Assembly (NCBI GenBank): GCA_030596465.1
Contig: JAUVJW010000061.1
Location: forward strand, 1 to 8,541
Reading direction: 5' to 3'
Origin: Candidatus Fermentibacteraceae bacterium
GTDB taxonomy: Bacteria; Fermentibacterota; Fermentibacteria; Fermentibacterales; JCC-6
DNA: 8,541 bases
Shown here in pieces: positions 1 to 5,472 of this stretch (its first letter is position 1; the number at the start of each line of letters is the position of its first letter). Under the pieces are notes generated by a model that saw nothing but the letters and a program-made list of their open reading frames with translations, searched no databases and was not told the origin of the DNA. Both the position numbers and the translations under genes were made by a program.

Positions 1-127
1 CTGCGCTGAATGATGATACGGGCTTCATCCCGAAATGCCGCATCACTTCAATATCTCCGAAAATCTCAAGAATCGCCTGCGCGTCCTGCCTCGTGTGTTC
101 CCGCAGGATCAGTCTGTCTGTTTCCAT
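1..127 (-). CDS. GNAT-family N-acetyltransferase, RimJ/RimL type (N-terminal fragment, cut by window edge)
   Basis: Only the first 42 codons are inside the window; the gene continues past the left edge. The visible protein begins METDRLILRE, then HTRQDAQAILEIFGD and EVMRHFG. This is the typical first strand and helix of RimJ/RimL-like GNAT acetyltransferases, whose members start with a T-x-R-L-x-L-R motif followed by D-A-x-x-I and an E-V-M stretch. Such enzymes transfer an acetyl group from acetyl-CoA to an amine on a protein N-terminus or a small molecule; the substrate cannot be read from this fragment, and the acetyl-CoA binding loop lies outside the window. The ATG at 127 is supported by a GGGAG ribosome binding site at 136-140, eight bases upstream. 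The gene is divergent from the membrane protein at 355. The family call is fairly safe; the specific function is unknown. Confidence 0.75.
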   Translation of the reverse strand, partial: METDRLILREHTRQDAQAILEIFGDIEVMRHFGMKPVSSFSA

Positions 128-193
128 ACTCACTTCTCCCGGTGCCTGATAAAAAATAGAATTGACTCTCCTTTTCATTGAAGGACTTTATCA

Positions 194-223
194 TTTATAC
201 ACCTTTGTTCACAACTGCCACAA
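194..223 (-). promoter_or_regulatory. candidate sigma-70 promoter for the GNAT gene
   Basis: On the minus strand TATAAA (194-199) is preceded at an 18-base spacing by TTGTGG (218-223). The -10 matches the consensus at five of six positions, the -35 only at its first three. It would give a leader of roughly 60 bases before the ATG at 127. This was found by eye only, and A/T-rich DNA yields such matches by chance. Confidence 0.3.
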
Positions 224-354
224 GGATGCTGTTTTGATCAGTTTTAATCTCATTGAACCATTCCTTGAATAAGAGAAATAGAATTCGGGCTTGCACCAGC
301 TTAATGAAAATCGTATTGTCCTACTGGTGTAAAAATTTCTTTAAGAAGGGAAAA

Positions 355-813
355 ATGAAGAAAATGTATGGATTTTTAGGTTTGCTGGTTATTCTTGTGA
401 TTTCCGGTAGTGCGTTTGCTGCCGATCCACTTGTCAATGATTTATCAGAATCCTTTTCCAACCAGGTATTTCTAACAGTATTTCTTCTTTTTTATTTTGC
501 TGTTACCTTATTCATGATAATAATACAGTGGAAACTTTTTGTTAAAGCTGGAGAACCAGGATGGGCATCTCTTGTTCCAATTTACAACGCAGTTGTTCTG
601 ATGCAGATTTCCGGTAAGCCGGGTTGGTGGGTAATCCTGATGTTTGTGCCATTTGCCAACATTGTTGTGATCATCCTGATGGATATTGGTCTGGCGAGAA
701 ATTTCAGACGAAGTGATGCTTTTGCAATAGGTTTAATTTTCTTACCCATCATTTTCCTTGCCGTGCTTGCTTTCGACAGTTCCCGGTATTCACCGGTGGA
801 ATCAACTATCTAG
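355..813 (+). CDS. small membrane protein with signal peptide, DUF5684-like
   Basis: A 152-residue protein. An apparent signal peptide occupies residues 1-22 (MKK, a hydrophobic core, then SAFA before ADPL), so export is likely. Hydrophobic segments follow at about 38-58, 93-113 and 123-141. Between them lies the pattern IQWKLFVKAGEPGW-x-SLVPIYN (57-78) and then GKPGWW (87-92). This K-A-G-x-P-G-W / P-I-Y-N / G-x-P-G-W-W arrangement is what I associate with DUF5684 proteins, whose function is not established. I chose the ATG at 355 because AAGAAGGG (343-350) lies directly upstream and because it places the signal peptide at the N-terminus. The reading frame is open back to 253, and an in-frame ATG at 304 lacks a ribosome binding site. 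The gene stands alone, divergent from the acetyltransferase, and ends just before a strong hairpin. The family is recognised from memory of the motif, not from a search. Confidence 0.7.
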   Translation: MKKMYGFLGLLVILVISGSAFAADPLVNDLSESFSNQVFLTVFLLFYFAVTLFMIIIQWKLFVKAGEPGWASLVPIYNAVVLMQISGKPGWWVILMFVPFANIVVIILMDIGLARNFRRSDAFAIGLIFLPIIFLAVLAFDSSRYSPVESTI

Positions 814-822
814 CCTTTCAAT

Positions 823-860
823 ATCGGGTAGGGTGGGGCTCACATCCCACTCTACCCGAT
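823..860 (+). terminator. strong hairpin after the DUF5684-like gene, probable transcription terminator without a T-tract
   Basis: Arms of 15 bases (823-837 and 846-860) pair at every position, with one G-U pair (832/851), around an 8-base loop. The stem is GC-rich and begins ten bases after the stop codon at 811-813. No run of T follows; the next bases are AATAACTTGC. It may act as a non-canonical terminator, a 3' stabilising structure, or a stop for transcription arriving on the other strand. Confidence 0.5.
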
Positions 861-926
861 AATAACTTGCATTCCACCGTATACGGGAATAGAGTATTTG
901 TCACGTCAAATATGCAAAACCCGTGC

Positions 927-1118
927 TTAATCACTAATCAAATACTGATCTCTTAATGGAACTTTCTCCAGAAACTCCACACTCAGATCCCTGGTGGTAA
1001 GAACCTCATCTCCCGGGAACATCGTTAATTCCGGGTCTTTCCTTATCAGTTTCAGGATTGTCAGGAATTACTCTGTAGAGGTAACCATTACTTGTACCAT
1101 CCTGTGTAAGAACTATCC
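927..1118 (-). pseudogene. coding-like remnant in two frames downstream of the OPT gene (tentative)
   Basis: The 305-base stretch 814-1118 has no intact gene, but its minus strand looks like decayed coding sequence. One frame, which also overlaps the OPT 3' end, reads EGKSFIGIVLTQDGTSNGYL then YRVIPDNPETDKERPGIND before a stop at about 1007. A second frame reads, from a TAA at 1068-1070, LKLIRKDPELTMFPGDEVLT then TRDLSVEFLEKVPLRDQYLI and ends in TAA at 927. The frames overlap by roughly 60 bases around 1007-1067, as expected of a gene broken by a small indel. An ATG at 1022 could start a 31-codon ORF in the second frame, without a convincing ribosome binding site. I do not recognise a family. 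Both peptides are rich in charged and hydrophobic residues like real protein, but short open frames of this length also occur by chance. Confidence 0.25.
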
Positions 1119-3050
1119 CTATGAATGATTTTCCCTCTTTTTCACAACTCTGGCGTATAGATAAACCGCGAGAAAAAGAAAGACTGCGAGACCGGCAATC
1201 ATGCTGTTCTCAAATAGACCGCCTACATATATACTCTTATCCAGTCTGAGGTAGGTGAGAATTGCTACAATCAGCCCCACAACAGCTCCCCCGGCAACCA
1301 GACCTGAACTCATAAGCATGCCCTTTTCCATAACATCTTTATGGCGTCCGGAGCCTTTCGGGAATTTTTTCTGTACAAGCGCCCTGATAGTTCCCCCAAT
1401 AAAGATTGCCAGATTAAGATGGATTGGCAGGTAGATTCCCACACCGAACGCGAGAACAGGAAGGCCTATCAGCCTTGCTCCCAACCCCAGAGCAACACCC
1501 ATAAAGATCAAAGCCCAGGGTAGATTACCATTGAATATCCCCCGAACAACCATGGACATCAAGGTTGCCTGAGGGGCTGGCAGTTCCGGTGTGCCAAACC
1601 CGTATGTGGTATTGAGAATGTTCAACAGGTAACCAATTACAAGTGCGGTAACCAGGGTTCCAATAATTTCGCCAAGCTGCTGATACCTGGGAGTTGCTCC
1701 CAGCAGAAAACCGGTCTTGAGATCCTGTGACATATCTCCCGCGGCCGCAAGGGCAATACAGACTATGGCACCTGCCCCCATGCTGGCCATAATTCCAGCG
1801 GTTCCGGTTATCCCTGCGATTCTAACTATAAGAGCCGTAAGCAGAAGAGTAGCAATGGTCATTCCCGAAACGGGATTGTTCGAGCTGCCGACCAGACCTA
1901 CTATTCTACTTGATACAGTTACAAAGAAGAAACTGAATACAACAACCGACACAGCGGCAACAATCCTTGCAGGCACACTGTCTATTGGAAGAACAAACAA
2001 AAGAGCAATGGCTATCACCAGGGAACCGATAACGACCACGGCTCCCGGCAGATCCTGTTGCGTACGGATATCAATACCTATTCTCTTCAGGCTGAAGGTT
2101 TCCAGTACCCTCTTGAAACTGCGAAAAATAGTTGGGAGAGCTTCTATGAAACTGCTGATACCCCCAAAAGCTACCGCGCCGGCTCCGATGTATCTGATGT
2201 AGTTGTTCCATATATCCCATGGTCCCATTTCTGATATCGGTGTCTCGGACGGAAATATCGCGGATGATTCCGCACCGAAGAACTTGATAAGAGGAATGAT
2301 GCAAAGCCACGAAATAATACTGCCTACAAGCATGGCACTGGATATTCTCATCCCTATAATGAATCCAACACCCAGAAGCGATGGAAGAATATCTACACCA
2401 AACATAGCACCCGAAAAACCGCTGATTGCGCACTCTATGCTTTCAGGAAATATCTTGAGACCGTTCTGGGCAAAACGGTACAATCCAGCAACTCCCATCG
2501 ATGCAAAGAGGGTTTTAGCTGAGCCTCCACCCACCTCTCCCGCGACAAGTACTTCTGCGCAGGCGGTTCCCTCAGGGAAGGGAAGTTTCCCGTGTTCCTG
2601 TACTACCACGGCTCGTCTGAGTGGAATCATCATAAGAAGCCCGAGAACTCCGCCAAGACCGGCCATGAGAGTTACGGTTATCATTTCAGGAGCAAGGCCA
2701 AGAAGATAAAGAGCAGGTATGGTGAATATCACACCGGCGGCAATGGATTCACCTGCTGAGCCAATTGTCTGCACCATGTTGTTCTCAAGAATGGTTCCCC
2801 GCCTGAAAACTCCTCTGAGAATACCCATGGAGATAACGGCGGCAGGGATGGATGCAGACACTGTCATTCCAACTTTCAGACCAAGATAAGCATTGGCGGC
2901 ACCTAAAATCACCGCAAGAAATACACCGAGTATGATCGCTCTAACAGAAAATTCTTTCATCCTCTTCCCGGCAGGCACATATGGAGGGTAATCCTTACCA
3001 TCCATGGACTCGTATGCAAGCGGGGAAAGTCTTTTCTTTTCTTCGCTCAT
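1119..3050 (-). CDS. OPT-family oligopeptide transporter
   Basis: A 643-residue polytopic inner-membrane protein of the oligopeptide transporter (OPT) family, the length usual for the bacterial TIGR00733-type branch. OPT proteins import peptides or metal chelates, generally driven by the proton gradient; the actual substrate is not shown by sequence. Visible signatures are NAYLGLKVGMTVSASIPAAV (53-72), ENNMVQTIGSAGES (89-102), GTACAEVLVAGE (161-172), SSNNPVSGMT (389-398), GDMSQDLKTGFLLGATPRYQ (438-457), and LPVLAFGVGIYLP (530-542). Hydrophobic segments fill most of the chain; about fifteen or sixteen membrane passes would fit the family. The start is the ATG at 3048-3050, seven bases after AGGGAG (3058-3063). 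An in-frame ATG at 3104 would add an arginine-rich 18-residue tail read through an operator-like repeat and is rejected. The gene is alone, 308 bases downstream of yaiI on the same strand. Confidence 0.93.
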   Translation of the reverse strand: MSEEKKRLSPLAYESMDGKDYPPYVPAGKRMKEFSVRAIILGVFLAVILGAANAYLGLKVGMTVSASIPAAVISMGILRGVFRRGTILENNMVQTIGSAGESIAAGVIFTIPALYLLGLAPEMITVTLMAGLGGVLGLLMMIPLRRAVVVQEHGKLPFPEGTACAEVLVAGEVGGGSAKTLFASMGVAGLYRFAQNGLKIFPESIECAISGFSGAMFGVDILPSLLGVGFIIGMRISSAMLVGSIISWLCIIPLIKFFGAESSAIFPSETPISEMGPWDIWNNYIRYIGAGAVAFGGISSFIEALPTIFRSFKRVLETFSLKRIGIDIRTQQDLPGAVVVIGSLVIAIALLFVLPIDSVPARIVAAVSVVVFSFFFVTVSSRIVGLVGSSNNPVSGMTIATLLLTALIVRIAGITGTAGIMASMGAGAIVCIALAAAGDMSQDLKTGFLLGATPRYQQLGEIIGTLVTALVIGYLLNILNTTYGFGTPELPAPQATLMSMVVRGIFNGNLPWALIFMGVALGLGARLIGLPVLAFGVGIYLPIHLNLAIFIGGTIRALVQKKFPKGSGRHKDVMEKGMLMSSGLVAGGAVVGLIVAILTYLRLDKSIYVGGLFENSMIAGLAVFLFLAVYLYARVVKKRENHS

Positions 3051-3064
3051 AGTTCTTCTCCCTT

Positions 3065-3087
3065 GGTATACTAATACTCTGTATACC
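3065..3087. promoter_or_regulatory. inverted repeat next to the OPT ribosome binding site, candidate operator
   Basis: GGTATAC (3065-3071) and GTATACC (3081-3087) form a perfect 7-bp dyad with a 9-base spacer. On the minus strand it ends one base upstream of the AAGGGAG ribosome binding site of the OPT gene. Its size suits a dimeric repressor such as a GntR- or TetR-type protein, but no regulator gene is in the window. As RNA it would be an AT-rich hairpin abutting the ribosome binding site, so control of translation is the alternative. No convincing -35/-10 pair was found to place it relative to a promoter. Confidence 0.4.
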
Positions 3088-3105
3088 CTAAACCTTCGCA
3101 TCATG

Positions 3106-3203
3106 CTGGCTCTCCTGAGCCCCAGCAGCGTTACTGGTTCAATAACATAGCGGTGCTATGCGCATAAACCAGTGCCTTGCTGGAAAGCAGCGGAGCCAGT
3201 AAC
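3106..3203. other. nested imperfect palindrome with an alternative pairing, in the yaiI-OPT intergenic region
   Basis: The 308 bases between the yaiI stop (3359) and the OPT start (3050) hold no gene. Within them are nested arms: CTGGCTC (3106-3112) with GAGCCAG (3194-3200); CCAGCA (3122-3127) with TGCTGG (3178-3183); ACTGGTT (3133-3139) with AACCAGT (3167-3173); and CATAGC-GGT-GCTATG (3146-3160) at the tip. A competing perfect pairing joins GTTACTGG (3130-3137) to CCAGTAAC (3196-3203), and GGCTC-TCCT-GAGCC (3108-3121) can fold alone. A further dyad, CGTTAGT (3219-3225) with ACTAACG (3278-3284), lies closer to yaiI. Possible readings are an mRNA leader structure of the OPT gene, a REP/MITE-like repeat, or a small RNA. 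No T-tract is seen, so it is not a standard terminator. Confidence 0.45.
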
Positions 3204-3358
3204 CGAGTGCGTCCCAAACGTTAGTATGGAACTCAGGATAGCAGCGCATTATACCGAAGTATTAAGGCGTACAGAGCACTAACGCAAACTGAATTTCAAC
3301 ATCTACAACAATACAGCAAAAAGCGGACGAAAGAAATTTATTGACATCATCAGATAAT

Positions 3359-3823
3359 TCATTGCCGGATACCATTCACACGACGGATCTTAACTATCAT
3401 TTCGTCTAATGCCTGCAGAAATCTTGAGCGATCTTTTTTTGCAAAAGGCCTGGGTCCTCCGGTAACGATTCCCTGTTCTCTGAGATCGGTCAATAGATTT
3501 CTTAAGGATAACACATTCCCGATATTGTCAGAAGTGAAAGGACGACCTGTATTACCCAGCACCATCGCGCCTTTCTTCAGACACCTCGAAGCAAGAGGTA
3601 TGTCACCCGAAATAACAATATCATCACTGCTTACATGTTCAACTATCCAGTCGTCGGCAACATCGGCTCCTTTGTCTACAACTACTAGATCCAACCAGCT
3701 TGATGCCGAAATACGCATCCACGAGTTTGAGACAAGAACGACCTTCAAACCATATCGTTTTGCAACCCGGAATACTTCCTGCTTGACCGGACAAGCATCA
3801 GCATCCACAAAGATCTTCAGCAA
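3359..3823 (-). CDS. yaiI: YaiI/YqxD family protein (UPF0178, DUF188)
   Basis: A 154-residue cytoplasmic protein of the widespread UPF0178 family. The family is commonly grouped with PIN-like nuclease folds, but its biochemical role is not established. Family hallmarks are all present: FVDADACPVK (5-14) with acidic residues D7 and D9, VVVDKGADVADDWI (47-60), ISGDIPLASR (71-80), the N-T-G-R-P-F motif (91-96), and the C-terminal GGPRPFAKKDRSRFLQALD (122-140). Length is typical. The start is a TTG at 3821-3823: GAAGG (3832-3836) sits eight bases upstream, no ATG or GTG is suitably placed, and the protein then begins four residues before the DADACP motif, as in known members. It is divergent from the xanthine dehydrogenase operon and has no visible functional link to it. 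Nothing is truncated or unusual apart from the start codon. Confidence 0.92.
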   Translation of the reverse strand: MLKIFVDADACPVKQEVFRVAKRYGLKVVLVSNSWMRISASSWLDLVVVDKGADVADDWIVEHVSSDDIVISGDIPLASRCLKKGAMVLGNTGRPFTSDNIGNVLSLRNLLTDLREQGIVTGGPRPFAKKDRSRFLQALDEMIVKIRRVNGIRQ

Positions 3824-4113
3824 CAGAAAAACCTTCTTTCCACCTTCTGGAATGTTTCAAGTAACGCATCCGAAATATACCAATACCACGAGCATGTTTT
3901 TTCAGTTGAATTACAATTGAATAGTCATGAGCATATCGAAAAATATGTACCGCACCGAAGTTGAATGGTTAAAAGATACATACATGCCAATTGTGAGCAG
4001 ACCGATATATCCATTGTGTTCTACTCTCGCAACTCTATCCCGGATCCATCACAAGTTTCTTGCTGCAGTACCGAAGGAGGTGCATTTGGGTTATTGTTTG
4101 GGTAAGGGGGATT
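3824..4113. promoter_or_regulatory. divergent intergenic region between yaiI and xdhA, presumed to hold both promoters
   Basis: These 290 bases must contain the yaiI promoter (leftward) and the xdhA promoter (rightward). The stretch is AT-rich, and several TTGAAT hexamers occur (for example at 3917-3922 and 3961-3966), but none is paired with a convincing -10 at 16-18 bases. The clearest dyad is TTCAGTTG-AATTA-CAATTGAA (3901-3921), with seven of eight arm positions matching, a possible operator. I see no fold resembling a purine or molybdenum-cofactor riboswitch. Confidence 0.4.
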
Positions 4114-4139
4114 ATGATTTCATTTATATGCAACAATAA
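4086..4139 (+). CDS. possible 17-codon leader peptide overlapping the xdhA start (TTG start)
   Basis: AAGGAGG at 4074-4080 is the best Shine-Dalgarno match in the intergenic region. Five bases later comes a TTG (4086-4088) that opens the frame MGYCLGKGDYDFIYMQQ, ending in TAA at 4137-4139. The frame differs from xdhA and overlaps its first 26 bases. No ATG, GTG or TTG follows the AAGGAGG in the xdhA frame before 4114, so this site does not serve xdhA directly. Translation of the leader could deliver ribosomes to the xdhA start or regulate it. The peptide resembles nothing I know, and the match may be chance. Confidence 0.3.
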   Translation: MGYCLGKGDYDFIYMQQ

Positions 4140-5472
4140 AGAGTTTTTTGAAAACTGCACCGGTGGACTTCCGGTGCTTGACTGGATACGATCACAAACT
4201 GATCTCAAGGGCACCAAAGAGGGATGCCGGGAAGGCGATTGCGGAGCATGCACCGTTGTTGTGGGCAGACCCGGAAAAGACGGAATTGAATACTCCGCTG
4301 TCTGCTCGTGTCTTCTGCCCATTGGGGATATCTCAGGCTGTCATCTGGTAACCATTGAAGGTCTTACAACCGGTGACGAGCTAACTCCCTTTCAGAGGTC
4401 GTTCTATGATGAAGCGGCTTCTCAGTGCGGCTTCTGCACACCCGGCATGATAATGAGCCTTACAGGCTGCCTGCTGGGGTCAGCAGAACTTTCATCCTCT
4501 GCTGCCATTGAGGCCCTGGACGGCAATATCTGCAGGTGTACAGGATATATTGCAGTAAAGCGTGCTGTAGACAGTGTCATGGAAAAGCTGCCCCTTCAGT
4601 ACGAAAACCGTATTCAGATGCTCATAAACGAAGGACATATTCCAGCCTACTTCAACACCATCAGCGAAAGACTGAGTAAATTGCCTCTCTACGAAGTGTC
4701 AGCAAATGGAGCTGTTATTTCCGGCGGAACCGATATCTATGTGCATTCCAGCGATAAACTCTCCGGTGAACAACCCGAATTTCTCTCCCGAAGAAATGAT
4801 TTGAATTTTATACGAATGGAACACGGAATTGTCAGAATAGGATCTGCTGTTACTTTCACCCAACTTAGAGAATCAGCTGTTATATCCGGTCTTTTCCCAG
4901 GTCTGAAAGGTTTTCTTTCCCGGGTTTCATCAACTCAGATCAGATCAAGAGCCACAGTTGGCGGAAATATCGTTAATGCATCCCCCATCGCAGACATGGC
5001 AATTGTGTTCCTGGCTCTGAACGCATCAGTGACTTTTTCAGACAGAACAGTACCGCTTAGTAAGTTCTATCTTGGCTATAAACAACTTGATATGCAACCC
5101 GGTGAAATCCTCACAGAAGTATCCTTCCCAGTCCCGGAAAAAGGATCTGTTCTTTCTTCTCTCAAGGTATGCAAGCGGGAGTATCTGGACATTGCAAGCG
5201 TAAATTCATCTATGCTTCTCAAGGTTAAAGATAATATCATTCTTGGTGTACGCATTTCTGCCGGTGGTGTATCTCCCATTCCTATGCAGCTGGTTAAAAC
5301 AGGAAAATACCTCCGAGGTAAAACCATTTCCGAAGAAATTATTAGAGAAGCCTGCATAATATCAGCAACGGAAATCTCTCCCATCAGCGATATAAGAGGT
5401 TCCAGTAAATACAAAAAAAAGCTGCTGCAGGCACAAATCCGGGCTCACCTTACAAGAGGACTTGAACAATGA
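4114..5472 (+). CDS. xdhA: xanthine dehydrogenase small subunit (two [2Fe-2S] clusters and FAD domain)
   Basis: A 452-residue electron-transfer subunit of a molybdenum hydroxylase, carrying electrons from the molybdenum centre in XdhB through two iron-sulfur clusters to FAD and on to the acceptor, normally NAD+. The N-terminal plant-ferredoxin-type domain binds cluster one through C38, C43, C46 and probably C66 (S-C-L-L-P-I). The helical second domain binds the other cluster through C105 and C108 (QCGFCTPGM) and C140 and C142 (NICRCTGY). The FAD domain follows: SGGTDIYVHSSDK (203-215), ATVGGNIVNASPIADM (280-295), and FYLGYKQLDMQPGEIL (318-333), the last corresponding to the FFxGYRKT segment of bovine enzyme. 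A CO-dehydrogenase-flavoprotein C-terminal domain (about 347-450) ends the chain. Fe-S and FAD domains are fused, as in bacterial XdhA. The ATG at 4114 has TAAGG (4103-4107) six bases upstream; in-frame upstream codons back to a TTG at 4060 lack family similarity. It overlaps xdhB by four bases. Confidence 0.93.
   Translation: MISFICNNKEFFENCTGGLPVLDWIRSQTDLKGTKEGCREGDCGACTVVVGRPGKDGIEYSAVCSCLLPIGDISGCHLVTIEGLTTGDELTPFQRSFYDEAASQCGFCTPGMIMSLTGCLLGSAELSSSAAIEALDGNICRCTGYIAVKRAVDSVMEKLPLQYENRIQMLINEGHIPAYFNTISERLSKLPLYEVSANGAVISGGTDIYVHSSDKLSGEQPEFLSRRNDLNFIRMEHGIVRIGSAVTFTQLRESAVISGLFPGLKGFLSRVSSTQIRSRATVGGNIVNASPIADMAIVFLALNASVTFSDRTVPLSKFYLGYKQLDMQPGEILTEVSFPVPEKGSVLSSLKVCKREYLDIASVNSSMLLKVKDNIILGVRISAGGVSPIPMQLVKTGKYLRGKTISEEIIREACIISATEISPISDIRGSSKYKKKLLQAQIRAHLTRGLEQ

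Noticed and set aside
294..329. CACCAG/CTGGTG stem in the leader of the DUF5684-like gene
   Set aside because: Only 6 bp with a 24-base loop; too weak to call.
877..886. Palindrome CCGTATACGG
   Set aside because: A lone 10-base palindrome between genes, with no promoter or partner site; easily explained by chance.
1717..2709. Long open frames on the plus strand (1717-2202, 2203-2709) and on the minus strand at 2071-2433 inside the OPT gene
   Set aside because: They lie across a clear, full-length OPT transporter, have no ribosome binding site or recognisable motifs, and are explained as shadow frames.
3128..3285. Integron attC site or tRNA in the palindromic region (GGTTCAA at 3136-3142; GTTAG and CTAAC motifs)
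   Set aside because: The RYYYAAC/GTTRRRY core boxes are not in the right order or composition, and no cloverleaf forms around the T-loop-like sequence.
3525..3920. 131-codon plus-strand frame opposite yaiI
   Set aside because: It is antisense to a complete UPF0178 protein and has no family similarity.
3824..4113. Purine or molybdenum-cofactor riboswitch in front of xdhA
   Set aside because: I looked for the conserved purine-aptamer loops and a multi-stem fold and saw neither.
4035..4322. 95-codon minus-strand frame opposite the start of xdhA
   Set aside because: It covers the conserved Fe-S cysteine codons of xdhA and has no supporting ribosome binding site.
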